A stretch of 64,000 nt of DNA from NCBI GenBank assembly GCA_040752195.1, contig JBFMFC010000011.1:1-64000 (forward strand), written 5' to 3'. Made by a program: the position numbers and the translations under genes. Under the pieces are notes generated by a model that was not told where the DNA came from, did not search any database, and saw only the letters and a list, made by a program, of their open reading frames with translations. The number at the start of each line of letters is the position of its first letter. Within the stretch, counting starts at the first letter, position 1. Origin of the DNA: DSNY01 sp040752195 (lineage in GTDB: Bacteria > Pseudomonadota > Gammaproteobacteria > Burkholderiales > Burkholderiaceae_F). Positions 17,170 to 25,180 of the stretch are shown piece by piece.

Positions 17170-18111
17170 TCAGCGGCGGCGCTTGCCGCCGTTGGCCTGC
17201 GCCGCGACCTGGTCGCGCAGCCAGTCGGTGAAGACCTTCACCTCCGCGCGGCGCGCGGCCGCCGGCGGGACGATCAGCCAGTAGGCGCGCGTTGCCTGCG
17301 TCGCGTAGCGCCTGCCCTTCAACGGCAGTGCGAGCCGGCCGTCGGCGAGGAACGGATCGACCAGCGGAAAGCGGCCGAGCGCCACGCCCTGGCCCGCGAC
17401 CGCGGCCTGGATCACCTGGTCGTAATGGCTGAACGCGAGCCCGCGGTTTTCGCGCGGGCGCGCGAGCTTCATCGCCTCGCACCACACCTTCCACGACAGC
17501 CACGGCACGCTGAGCGCGGGATCGTCGAGCTCGAGCAGCGGCAGCCGCAACAGGTCCTCGGGCGTACGCACCGCGCGGCCCTTCAGCAGCGCTGGGCTCG
17601 CCACCGGCGCGACGTGTTCGCCGAACAGCCGCGCGGCGCCCGCACCCGCTGCCGCTTCGGGGCAGTAGCGGATCGCGAGGTCGAGCGCGTTGCGTTCGAG
17701 GTCGCGCATCGTGTTGTCGGCCACGACATGCACCGAGATGTCCGCATGCCTCGCCTGGAACTCCGCGAGCCGCGGAACCAGCCACAGCGAGGCGAAGGTC
17801 ACCGTCGTCGTCACGCGCACGACCGGCGCAGGGTTGGCGCGTACCGCGGCGGTGGCTTCGCGCAACTGATTCAGCGCCTTGGTCACCTCGCGCGCGTACA
17901 GCTCGCCCGCTTCGGTCAGCGCGAGCGCACGCGTGCGCCGCTCAAAGAGCTTCACACCGAGCTGCTCTTCGAGCTGTTGCACCTGGCGGCTCACCGCCGA
18001 CTGCGTGACGAAGAGTTCGGCGGCCGCCGCGGTGAACGACAGCAGCCGCGCCGCCGCCTCGAACCCGCGCAGCAGGTCGAGCGACGCGGGCAGATCGCGC
18101 TGTCGACTCAT
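17170..18111 (-). CDS. LysR-family regulator (GcvA-like)
   Basis: The protein has 313 aa. The N-terminal winged helix (LLRGFEAAARLLSFTAAAAELFVTQSAVSRQVQQLEE, about residues 13-50) is followed by the periplasmic-binding-protein-like effector domain. The family form, with TVTFASLWLVPRLAEF and an effector domain of GcvA type, is common in betaproteobacteria. ATG 18111 opens at MSRQRDLPASLD; longer frames upstream run into the divergent promoter region. It is divergent from a DUF2917 gene, a recurrent arrangement, with a perfect palindrome between them that could be its operator. The ligand is unknown. Confidence 0.9.
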   Translation of the reverse strand: MSRQRDLPASLDLLRGFEAAARLLSFTAAAAELFVTQSAVSRQVQQLEEQLGVKLFERRTRALALTEAGELYAREVTKALNQLREATAAVRANPAPVVRVTTTVTFASLWLVPRLAEFQARHADISVHVVADNTMRDLERNALDLAIRYCPEAAAGAGAARLFGEHVAPVASPALLKGRAVRTPEDLLRLPLLELDDPALSVPWLSWKVWCEAMKLARPRENRGLAFSHYDQVIQAAVAGQGVALGRFPLVDPFLADGRLALPLKGRRYATQATRAYWLIVPPAAARRAEVKVFTDWLRDQVAAQANGGKRRR

Positions 18112-18130
18112 GCCCGCCGCGCATGCGCCG

Positions 18131-18142
18131 CATTTCGAAATG
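18131..18142. promoter_or_regulatory. Palindromic putative LysR operator
   Basis: CATTTCGAAATG is a perfect 12-bp palindrome in the 99-bp gap between the divergent LysR and DUF2917 genes, 20 bp from the LysR start. LysR-type sites are usually T-N11-A interrupted palindromes, and this AT-rich core in a GC-rich gap is the best candidate. Confidence 0.45.
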
Positions 18143-18210
18143 TCGTTTGTCTCGCCACGGCGGCCGCGCGACAGTGCGCCATGCCCATCTCCCACGCAGA
18201 GGACGACACG

Positions 18211-18624
18211 ATGAACCCGAACGCCGAAGATCTCGCCAGCACGTTCATCAGGATCGATGCTAACCCGCTGCGACTGCAACTGCCGGTCGGCTCGGCGGTC
18301 TTCGTGATCCGCGGCGAAGTGTGGCTCACGCAGGACGGCTGCACGGAGGACTTCATCCTCGGCGCCGGCCGGCGCTTCGACGTGAGAAGCGACGACCTGA
18401 TCCTGGTCAGCGCGACCAAGGGCGACGCGCAGCTCTACGTCGCGCGCCCGGTGATCGCGGCCGCCGCACGGCCCGCGATTCCCGACTATCTGCGCGGTGC
18501 GCGCGGCGCCCTCCGGTCTCACGCGACATCGCCCGCAAGCGATGTCGCACGGCACCGCGCGCGGTCGCTGCTCGAACGGGTCCGTGACTTGCTCGCGCGA
18601 CAAACGCGCGCGGCGGCGACTTGA
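18211..18624 (+). CDS. DUF2917 protein
   Basis: The protein has 137 aa. The domain (about residues 18-75) reads LRLQLPVGSAVFVIRGEVWLTQ, then a cupin-like run of short strands ending DAQLYVARPV. The C-terminal 55 residues are Arg- and Ala-rich and low in complexity. No enzymatic residues are known for this family. ATG 18211 is preferred because AGAGGA precedes it; ATG 18181 would add ten residues. It is divergently paired with the LysR gene, which probably controls it. The 39 bp before the downstream remnant show nothing notable. Confidence 0.78.
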   Translation: MNPNAEDLASTFIRIDANPLRLQLPVGSAVFVIRGEVWLTQDGCTEDFILGAGRRFDVRSDDLILVSATKGDAQLYVARPVIAAAARPAIPDYLRGARGALRSHATSPASDVARHRARSLLERVRDLLARQTRAAAT

Positions 18625-18663
18625 CGGCGTGTTCGTGCAGATCCGCACGCATCCACAACCCGA

Positions 18664-18819
18664 TCACGCACCGGCGCGCCGACGAGCGTACGTCTCGTTC
18701 GGAGATCCAGGCTTTCCTGGCCGCCGCACGCCGGCCGCCTCTGCGCGTTCGCTGCGGAGCGTGGCAAGCCACGCGTAGGGGCTGATCGGATCGAAGTAGA
18801 ACTCGACGGTCGTTCTCAT
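18664..18819 (-). pseudogene. Remnant of a DsbA-family 2-hydroxychromene-2-carboxylate isomerase-like gene
   Basis: On the minus strand from ATG 18819 the frame reads MRTTVEFYFDPISPYAWLA. This closely resembles the N-terminus of the kappa-class GST/HCCA isomerase group, whose members begin with a beta-strand followed by FDxxSPYxWLA. After about 20 residues the similarity ends and the frame stops at 18664 after 51 codons, where an intact protein would have about 200. It lies 13 bp downstream of the thioesterase stop, so it looks like the stump of a former second gene of that operon. A chance match over 20 residues cannot be excluded. Confidence 0.5.
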
Positions 18820-18832
18820 CGGCACGGTTTCG

Positions 18833-19267
18833 CTACCACGGCAGCTCGTAGGCGACGGTGCGTTCGCGCGCGCGTGCCAACACCTCGGCGGGCAGCGGGC
18901 AGGACTTGCGGGTCGTCGTGTCGATGTGCACGCCGGTCAGCATCGTGATCGCGGCGACCTGCTGCGTCTCTGCGTTGCGCATCTCGTGCACGAAGCGGAT
19001 CACCTTGTCGCGCACTTCGAGCGCGCCGGTGCGCACGGCAACCGTGTCGCCGGCGTGCAGCTCGCGCCGGTAGGCGATGCGCTGGTCGACCGCGACCATG
19101 CCGCGGCCGTTGCCGCGTAGATACGAAGGCGTGGCGCCGAGCAGCGCAAAGAAGTTCCACGTCGCTTCGTCGAACTTGCCTACGTACCACATGACGTTCA
19201 TGTGGTTCATGTGGTCGCAGTGCCAGGGATAGACGGTGCCGCGGTAGGTTTCGACGAGGTCGGACAT
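18833..19267 (-). CDS. Acyl-CoA thioesterase, hot-dog fold (4-hydroxybenzoyl-CoA type)
   Basis: The protein has 144 aa. WHCDHMNHMNVMWYVGKFDEATW (about residues 15-37) has the catalytic Asp-x-x-x-H-x-N pattern of the 4-hydroxybenzoyl-CoA thioesterase/YbgC group, followed by the beta-sheet of the hot-dog fold. It would hydrolyse an acyl-CoA thioester in the cytoplasm; the acyl group is unknown. It lies 120 bp downstream of icmF on the same strand, separated by a 7-bp hairpin, so a link to short branched acyl-CoAs is possible but not shown. Confidence 0.85.
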   Translation of the reverse strand: MSDLVETYRGTVYPWHCDHMNHMNVMWYVGKFDEATWNFFALLGATPSYLRGNGRGMVAVDQRIAYRRELHAGDTVAVRTGALEVRDKVIRFVHEMRNAETQQVAAITMLTGVHIDTTTRKSCPLPAEVLARARERTVAYELPW

Positions 19268-19348
19268 TGTCTATTCAGACATTGGCTGCAGGGCGGTATG
19301 CGTGCGCGAGCGGGGTCCGTCGTGGCTCGCGAAGGCCGATCGCCCTCA

Positions 19349-19370
19349 CCCCGGCCCGCTGCTGCCGGGG
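19349..19370 (-). terminator. Hairpin downstream of icmF
   Basis: CCCCGGC (19349-19355) and GCCGGGG (19364-19370) form a perfect 7-bp stem with an 8-nt loop, 18 bp past the icmF stop. There is no T run, so it could be a Rho-dependent pause, an mRNA-stabilising 3' end, or one of the window's dispersed palindromes. Confidence 0.4.
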
Positions 19371-19387
19371 CGGGCGCGGGCGTTGAG

Positions 19388-22300
19388 CTACATATTCCGC
19401 CGATACTGCCCGCCGACCTCGAACAGAGCGTTCGTGATCTGGCCCAGCGAGCAGCAGCGCACGGCGTCCATCAGGACCGCGAACACGTTCTGGTTGTTGA
19501 TCACCGCCTGCTTCAGCCGCTCGAGCATGGCCGGCGCCTCGTGCTTGTGCCGCTCGTGGAAGTCGCGCAGCCGCGCGAGCTGGCTCTGCTTTTCTTCCTC
19601 GGTCGAGCGCGCCAGTTCCAGCTTCTCGGCGATCGGATCGCCGTGCGGGTTGCGGAACGTGTTTACGCCGACGATCGGGTACTCGCCGGTGTGCTTCAGA
19701 TGCTCGTAGTGCAGCGATTCTTCCTGGATCTTGCCGCGCTGGTAGCCGAGCTCCATCGCGCCCAGCACACCGCCGCGCTCGCTGATCGACTCGAACTCCT
19801 TGAGCACCGCTTCTTCGACGAGATCGGTGAGCTCCTCGATGACGAAGCTGCCCTGGTTGGGGTTCTCGTTCTTCGCCAGGCCCCACTCGCGATTGATGAT
19901 GAGCTGGATCGCCATCGCGCGCCGCACGCTTTCCTCGGTCGGCGTGGTGATCGCCTCGTCGTAGGCGTTGGTGTGCAGGCTGTTGGCGTTGTCGTAGGTG
20001 GCGATCAGCGCCTGCAGGGTCGTGCGTATGTCGTTGAACTGGATCTCCTGCGCGTGCAGCGAGCGGCCGCTGGTCTGGCAGTGGTACTTGAGCTTCTGCG
20101 AGCGCTCGTTCGCGCCGTACTTGTCGCGCATCGCCACGGCCCAGATGCGGCGCGCGACGCGGCCCATCACCGTGTACTCGGGGTCCATGCCGTTGCTGAA
20201 GAAGAACGACAGGTTCGGTGCGAAGTCGTCGACGTGCATGCCGCGCGCTAGATACGCCTCGACGTAGGTGAAGCCGTTGGCGAGCGTGAACGCGAGCTGG
20301 CTGATCGGGTTCGCACCAGCCTCGGCGATGTGGTAGCCGGAGATCGACACCGAGTAGAAGTTGCGCACGTTGTGGTGGACGAAGTATTCCTGGATATCGC
20401 CCATCACCTTCAGCGAGAACTCGGTCGAGAAGATGCAGGTGTTCTGGCCCTGGTCCTCCTTGAGGATGTCGGCCTGCACCGTTCCGCGTACGTTCTCGAG
20501 CACCCACGCGCGGATCTTCTCGGCTTCGTCCTCGGTCGGCTCGCGCTTGTTGTCGGTGCGGAACTTGTCGAGCTGCTGATCGATCGCCGTGTTGAAGAAC
20601 ATCGCCAGGATCGTCGGCGCCGGGCCGTTGATCGTCATGCTGACGCTCGTGTTCGGCGCGGTGAGGTCGAAGCCCGAATACAGCACCTTCATGTCGTCGA
20701 GCGTGGCGATGCTGACGCCCGAGTTGCCGACCTTGCCGTAGATGTCGGGGCGCAGATCGGGGTCGTGGCCGTACAGCGTCACGCTGTCGAACGCGGTCGA
20801 CAGCCGCTTCGCGGGCATGCCTTCCGACAGCAGCTTGAAGCGGCGGTTGGTGCGGAACGGATCACCTTCGCCGGCGAACATGCGGGTCGGGTCCTCGTTC
20901 TCGCGCTTGAACGCGAACACGCCGGCGGTGTACGGGAACGACCCGGGGACGTTCTCCAGCAGCAGCCACTTGAGCAGCTCGCCGTGATCCTCGAACTTCG
21001 GCAGAACGACCTTGCGGATCTTGTTGCCGGCGAGCGTCGTGTGCGTGAGCTTGGTGCGGACCTCCCTGTCGCGGATCTTCACCACGTACTCGTCGCCCGC
21101 GTACGCCTGCTGCATCTGCGGCCACATGGCGAGCAGCTTGTGCGAGCGCGCGTCGAGCCTGGCGTCGCGGTCGGCGATCAGGGGATCGAGGGCGGCGGCG
21201 ATCGCCGAAGCGGTATCGCCGGTGGTCGCGTTCGAAATCCCCCCGGCGACTGCGTCGCCGGCCCCCTTTTCTGAAGATGGGATCTCAGCGAGCATCCGCT
21301 TCGTCTCGACGAGCTGTTGCCGCTCGCGCGCGATGCGCGCCTGCTCGAGCGCGCGGCGCTTGTAGTTGCGCACCGTCTCGGCGACCTCGGCGAGGTAGCG
21401 GATGCGCTGCGGCGGGACGATCGGCGTCTGGTGCGTCGAGTGGCGCGTGAATGCGAGCGGCAGCCGCGACTTGCCGACCGCGAGGCCCAGGTCCTTCAGC
21501 TTGGGCAGCAACGCGTGATACAGCGCGGTGACGCCGTCGTCGTTGAAGCGCGCGGCGATCGTGCCGAACACGGGCATCTCGTCCGGCTTCTGTCCGAACA
21601 CGCCGCGGTTGCGCTGGACCTGCTTGCTCACGTCGCGCAGCGCGTCGAGCGCGCCCTTGCGGTCGAACTTGTTGATCGCGACGAAGTCGGCGAAGTCGAG
21701 CATGTCGATCTTCTCGAGCTGGCTCGCGGCGCCGTACTCCGGCGTCATCACGTACAGCGTCGCGTCGACGTGCGGAACGATTGCGGCGTCACCCTGCCCG
21801 ATACCGGACGTCTCGACGATCACCAGATCGAAGCCCGCGGCCTTGCACGCGGCGATCGCATCGGGCAGCGCCTGGCTGATCTCGGTTCCCGCTTCGCGCG
21901 TGGCCAGCGAGCGCATGTAAACGCGCGGGCCTTTGCTCCACGGGCCGATCGCGTTCATGCGGATGCGGTCGCCGAGCAGCGCGCCGCCGCTCTTGCGGCG
22001 CGACGGGTCGATCGAGATGACCGCGATCTGCAGCGCGTCGTCCTGATCGAGCCGAAAGCGGCGCACCAGTTCGTCGGTCAGCGAACTCTTGCCGGCGCCG
22101 CCGGTGCCGGTGATGCCGAGCGCGGGCGCCTTCGCGGTATCGGCCGCCTTATGCAGTGCCTCGCGCGTGCGCGAGTCGACCTGGCCGTTTTCCAGCGCGG
22201 TGATCAGCTGCGCGAGCGCGCGCCAGCGCTTGACCACGTCCCGGTCGCGCAGTGCGTCGAGCGACTTCGGTGCGTGCGGGGAGAGGTCGACGTCGCACGC

Positions 22301-22741
22301 GGCGACCATCAGCCCGATCATCCCTTGCAGCCCCATCCGCTGGCCGTCCTCGGGCGAGAAGATGCGCGCGACACCGTATTCGTGCAGCTCTTTGATTTCC
22401 GACGGCACGATCACGCCGCCGCCGCCGCCGTAGACCTTGATGTGCGCGCCGCCGCGCTCGCGCAGCAGGTCGATCATGTACTTGAAGAACTCGACGTGCC
22501 CGCCCTGGTAGCTGCTCACCGCGATGCCCTGCACGTCCTCCTGCAGCGCCGCGGTGACGATCTCCTCCACCGAACGGTTGTGCCCGAGGTGGACCACCTC
22601 GCAGCCCATGCTCTGCAGGATGCGCCGCATGATGTTGATCGACGCGTCGTGGCCGTCGAACAGGCTCGCCGCGGTGACGAAGCGCACCTTGTGCGTCGGG
22701 CGATAGCTGGCGAGCTTCTTGATCTCGGACAGGTCGGTCAT
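19388..22741 (-). CDS. icmF: Fused isobutyryl-CoA mutase IcmF (B12-dependent, with G-protein chaperone domain)
   Basis: The protein has 1117 aa in the established IcmF order. A B12-binding domain comes first (about 1-150, cobalt-ligand motif FDGHDASINI). A MeaI-type GTPase follows (about 190-480, P-loop GITGTGGAGKSS), then a linker. The methylmalonyl-CoA-mutase-like large domain is last (about 560-1117: FPYTAGVFAFKRENEDPTRMF, SVSISGYHIAEAGANP, QTSGRSLHAQE). It interconverts isobutyryl-CoA and butyryl-CoA using adenosylcobalamin; the GTPase handles cofactor loading. The start is ATG 22741 (MTDLSEIKK); the longer frame adds 22 unrelated residues. The linker carries an unusual palindrome-encoded insertion near residue 497. 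A strong promoter with a 16-bp palindrome lies upstream. Confidence 0.95.
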   Translation of the reverse strand: MTDLSEIKKLASYRPTHKVRFVTAASLFDGHDASINIMRRILQSMGCEVVHLGHNRSVEEIVTAALQEDVQGIAVSSYQGGHVEFFKYMIDLLRERGGAHIKVYGGGGGVIVPSEIKELHEYGVARIFSPEDGQRMGLQGMIGLMVAACDVDLSPHAPKSLDALRDRDVVKRWRALAQLITALENGQVDSRTREALHKAADTAKAPALGITGTGGAGKSSLTDELVRRFRLDQDDALQIAVISIDPSRRKSGGALLGDRIRMNAIGPWSKGPRVYMRSLATREAGTEISQALPDAIAACKAAGFDLVIVETSGIGQGDAAIVPHVDATLYVMTPEYGAASQLEKIDMLDFADFVAINKFDRKGALDALRDVSKQVQRNRGVFGQKPDEMPVFGTIAARFNDDGVTALYHALLPKLKDLGLAVGKSRLPLAFTRHSTHQTPIVPPQRIRYLAEVAETVRNYKRRALEQARIARERQQLVETKRMLAEIPSSEKGAGDAVAGGISNATTGDTASAIAAALDPLIADRDARLDARSHKLLAMWPQMQQAYAGDEYVVKIRDREVRTKLTHTTLAGNKIRKVVLPKFEDHGELLKWLLLENVPGSFPYTAGVFAFKRENEDPTRMFAGEGDPFRTNRRFKLLSEGMPAKRLSTAFDSVTLYGHDPDLRPDIYGKVGNSGVSIATLDDMKVLYSGFDLTAPNTSVSMTINGPAPTILAMFFNTAIDQQLDKFRTDNKREPTEDEAEKIRAWVLENVRGTVQADILKEDQGQNTCIFSTEFSLKVMGDIQEYFVHHNVRNFYSVSISGYHIAEAGANPISQLAFTLANGFTYVEAYLARGMHVDDFAPNLSFFFSNGMDPEYTVMGRVARRIWAVAMRDKYGANERSQKLKYHCQTSGRSLHAQEIQFNDIRTTLQALIATYDNANSLHTNAYDEAITTPTEESVRRAMAIQLIINREWGLAKNENPNQGSFVIEELTDLVEEAVLKEFESISERGGVLGAMELGYQRGKIQEESLHYEHLKHTGEYPIVGVNTFRNPHGDPIAEKLELARSTEEEKQSQLARLRDFHERHKHEAPAMLERLKQAVINNQNVFAVLMDAVRCCSLGQITNALFEVGGQYRRNM
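21231..21275. repeat. Palindromic element in frame within icmF
   Basis: The core is an 8-bp perfect inverted repeat, CCGGCGAC (21243-21250) and GTCGCCGG (21254-21261), with a 3-nt loop. A CCCCCTTTT tract lies on one side and AAATCCCC on the other, the whole bounded by TTC and GAA. It is read through as part of the linker between the GTPase and mutase domains (SSEKGAGDAVAGGISNATT). It resembles the intergenic C-run/G-run palindromes in this window. Confidence 0.5.
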
Positions 22742-22854
22742 GGGCAAGGCTCCGGCATCTGCGGCGTGCGGCAAGGAGGAGCGCACAGAGTCGGGCGATT
22801 GTGGCACCCGGTCGCTGCGGCGGACAGGCGCAGTACGAGCAGACGCTGGCGGCG

Positions 22855-22883
22855 ACTCTAGTTACCGTTGACGTTAACGTCAA
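22855..22883 (-). promoter_or_regulatory. icmF promoter with overlapping 16-bp palindromic operator
   Basis: On the minus strand TTGACG (-35, 22878-22883) and TAGAGT (-10, 22855-22860) are spaced by exactly 17 bases, giving transcription start near 22848, about 107 nt before the icmF ATG. The perfect palindrome TTGACGTTAACGTCAA (22868-22883) covers the -35. It resembles MerR-type operators such as those reported for LiuR, the regulator of branched-chain acyl-CoA catabolism; the resemblance is from memory. The remainder of the 22742-23151 gap holds only the sites listed for the DUF3563 gene. Confidence 0.6.
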
Positions 22884-23071
22884 GAACAACCTCCGCTCCG
22901 CTGGCGGCAGCCGCGTCGTCGGCGCGGCCGGCGCCGCAGCGAACTGCCGGGCATGCCGGCGGGACCGGCTGACCCGCGTCAGCCGCTGACTGAATCGCTG
23001 TTTGCGTTGCGCCAGAGCAAGTGTGGAGCCGGATTCGAATGGTTCGCCTAATTGCATGAATCCAATGTCTT

Positions 23072-23136
23072 TTCCAGTCTGGAACTGCTCCCACCCGCGC
23101 TAATGTGCAGTGCAGCAAACAACCTCGAAACGAGGT
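23072..23136 (+). promoter_or_regulatory. Inverted repeats upstream of the DUF3563 gene
   Basis: TTCCAG-T-CTGGAA (23072-23084) is a perfect inverted repeat that could be an operator. ACCTCG (23122-23127) and CGAGGT (23131-23136) form a 6-bp hairpin with an AAA loop, ending 16 nt before the start codon at 23152, so it would sit in the 5' untranslated region just before the AAAGGGAG ribosome site. No certain -35/-10 pair was found. Confidence 0.35.
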
Positions 23137-23151
23137 GCGAAAGGGAGCACG

Positions 23152-23454
23152 ATGCGAGTACTGACGCCGATCTACGAGGGCGATGGACTCTTCCACGAAG
23201 CGCCGCGATCCGTCGAGGCGACGGCCGCGCGCTTGAGCCCGCCTGACGCCGCCGCGCGCGCGGTCGCGGCCCGCCGCGCCGAAGCGATGCGTCGCTTCTT
23301 CCCGAAGCTGTTCGGCTGGTTCGCGGACCAGTTCGACAGCGCCCGCATGCGCGAGGTCGAGCACTATCTGTCGCAAGCGACCGATCTGTGCGATCTCGAG
23401 GAGCGGATCCGCCGGCTCGAACGCAAGTCCGGTTCGTCGATCTTCTCGAATTAG
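23152..23454 (+). CDS. DUF3563 family small protein
   Basis: The protein has 100 aa. The conserved C-terminal part (FGWFADQFDSARMREVEHYLSQATDLCDLEERIRRLER) is the DUF3563 signature seen in Burkholderia and relatives. It should form two amphipathic helices and may be membrane-associated; function is unknown. The N-terminal half is variable and Ala-rich. ATG 23152 has AAAGGGAG upstream; the longer frame from 23110 adds 14 residues. It is monocistronic, since the next plus-strand gene is 371 bp away. Confidence 0.82.
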   Translation: MRVLTPIYEGDGLFHEAPRSVEATAARLSPPDAAARAVAARRAEAMRRFFPKLFGWFADQFDSARMREVEHYLSQATDLCDLEERIRRLERKSGSSIFSN

Positions 23455-23825
23455 AACCTGCCCGAAGTCCGCGGCGCGCCGGCGCGGCCAGTGCGCCGGC
23501 GGCCGCGAGGTCGCCGCGCGAGCGCGCGACTCGGCTGCGCGGCACCGCTCGGCCGTTCGCCGTTTCCGCCGGCGTGTACGGGCGTACTTCCCGGTCCGTC
23601 CGCCCGCATCGGCTCCCGCATTCGCGTGCGACGGCGTCGCTCGCGCGCCTTCACACTCCACGCGCTTCGGCCAGCGCTTGGCGGGCGCTCGGTTGCATTT
23701 GCAACACGGCACCATGCGCTCGACATGCTTTTGCAACAGAGCGAGTTCACAAACGCGCCTTTGCCCGGTCGACCCTGGCGCGGCAAGCCGTGTCGAATCC
23801 CGCCTCGCGCGATCGACCAGCCACG
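23455..23825 (+). promoter_or_regulatory. Upstream region of the RND efflux operon with TetR-like inverted repeat
   Basis: This 371-bp stretch has no gene I can support. GTTGCA-TT-TGCAAC (23692-23705) is a perfect inverted repeat, and TTTTGCAAC (23729-23737) repeats its right half 32 bp later, three helical turns on. They lie 90-135 bp before the MFP start and look like operator sites for a TetR- or MarR-type efflux repressor. No regulator gene is adjacent. Nothing else stands out in 23455-23690. Confidence 0.4.
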
Positions 23826-25106
23826 ATGAAAACGATGACGACAACGACGCTCCACCCCTGTGCACGCGGTGCGACGGCGGGCTTCACGAAGTCCGCAAAG
23901 GCTGCGCTCCTTGCCTCGGTTCTCGTCTGGCTGCTCGCCGGCTGCAGCGGCGGCGAGCAGCACGGCGGCTTCGGCGGATTCCCGCCTGCGCCGGTGACGC
24001 TGCTGCAGGTCAAGCCGACAACGGTGCCGGTGCGTTTCGAGTACGTCGGCCAGACGGCGGGCTCGAAGGAGGCCGAAGTGCGCGCGCGCGTGCAGGGCAT
24101 CCTCGAACGCCGCACGTATCGGGAGGGCGGCGCGGTGAAGGCGGGGCAGACCCTGTTCGTCATCGACCCGAAACCGTATGCCGCACAGGTCGAGCAGGCC
24201 GAAGCCGCGCTCGCGCAAGCCGAAGCGCAGCTCGCGCAGGCCAAGCGTCAGGTCGAGCGGCTCAAGCCGCTGGTCGGCGACAAGGCCGTCAGCCAGCGCG
24301 AGTACGACGACGCGGTGTCGGCGGCGGAAACGGCGGCCGCCGGCGCAAAGCTCGCGCAGGCGCGGCTGACCGAAGCGCGGCTGAACCTCTCGTACACGAC
24401 GGTCACCGCGCCGGTCAGCGGATTCGCGAGCCGCGCGCAGAAGTCCGAAGGCAGCCTCGTGTCCCCCGGCGCGGACAGCCTGCTGACGACGGTGTCGCAG
24501 ATCGATCCGCTGCACGTGAACTTCAGCGTGTCGGAAAACGAGAAGCTGCGCTTCGACAAGCTGGTCGCCGAGGGCAGGCTGGTGCTGCCCGATCCCAAGA
24601 AGGCCGGACTCGAAGTGACGCTGCGGCTCGCCGACGGCACGGTGTTCCCGCGCAAGGGCAAGCTGTCGTTCATCGACGCGCGCGTCAATCCGGCGACCGG
24701 GTCGTTCGACGCGCGCGCGGAGATCGCGAATGCCGACGGCGCGCTGCATCCGGGGCAGTTCGTTCGCGTGCAGTTAAGCGGCGCTGAGCGGCCGAATGCG
24801 ATCGTCGTCCCGCAGCGCGCCGTGATGGACGGACCGCAAGGCAAGTTCGTCTACGTCGCTGCCAAGTCGCCCGACGGCAAGGACATCGCTGTGCCGCGGC
24901 CGGTCACCGTCGGCGACTGGGTCGAGATCGACGGCGCCAATCAGTGGATCGTCGAGTCGGGGCTGCAGCCCGGCGATCGGATCGTCATCGAAGGCATGGC
25001 GAAGATCTTCCCGATCCCGAACGGCGCACCGATCGTCGTCGGTCCGCCGCCCGGCGCCGATGCGGCCAACGGCGGACCCGCGAAAGGCGAGGTGAAGAAG
25101 AAGTAA
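23826..25106 (+). CDS. RND efflux membrane fusion protein (periplasmic adaptor, lipoprotein)
   Basis: The protein has 426 aa. The N-terminus has a hydrophobic signal with lipobox LLAGC near residue 40. It is followed by the lipoyl/barrel-sandwich half (VRARVQGILERRTYREGGAVKAGQTLFVIDP), an alpha-hairpin rich in Ala and Gln (about 100-165), and the second lipoyl half (VTAPVSGFASR). The beta-barrel and membrane-proximal domains complete the chain, which ends in a Lys-rich tail. This is the AcrA/MexA family that links inner-membrane pump and outer-membrane channel. It is the first gene of a three-gene operon. A 29-nt hairpin lies between it and the pump gene. Confidence 0.92.
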   Translation: MKTMTTTTLHPCARGATAGFTKSAKAALLASVLVWLLAGCSGGEQHGGFGGFPPAPVTLLQVKPTTVPVRFEYVGQTAGSKEAEVRARVQGILERRTYREGGAVKAGQTLFVIDPKPYAAQVEQAEAALAQAEAQLAQAKRQVERLKPLVGDKAVSQREYDDAVSAAETAAAGAKLAQARLTEARLNLSYTTVTAPVSGFASRAQKSEGSLVSPGADSLLTTVSQIDPLHVNFSVSENEKLRFDKLVAEGRLVLPDPKKAGLEVTLRLADGTVFPRKGKLSFIDARVNPATGSFDARAEIANADGALHPGQFVRVQLSGAERPNAIVVPQRAVMDGPQGKFVYVAAKSPDGKDIAVPRPVTVGDWVEIDGANQWIVESGLQPGDRIVIEGMAKIFPIPNGAPIVVGPPPGADAANGGPAKGEVKKK

Positions 25107-25114
25107 GCCAAGAT

Positions 25115-25143
25115 TCCCTCTGCCCGCGCGTTGGGGAGAGGGA
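25115..25143. repeat. Palindromic hairpin between MFP and pump genes
   Basis: TCCCTCTGCCC (25115-25125) pairs with GGGGAGAGGGA (25133-25143) at 10 of 11 positions around a 7-nt loop. It is the common CCCTCTCC/GGAGAGGG type of intergenic repeat. Within an operon it may modulate the ratio of adaptor to pump by pausing or by protecting the upstream mRNA. Confidence 0.5.
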
Positions 25144-25180
25144 GCGCCCTCCATCGATTCCGACGCCCGACTCCGATCCC

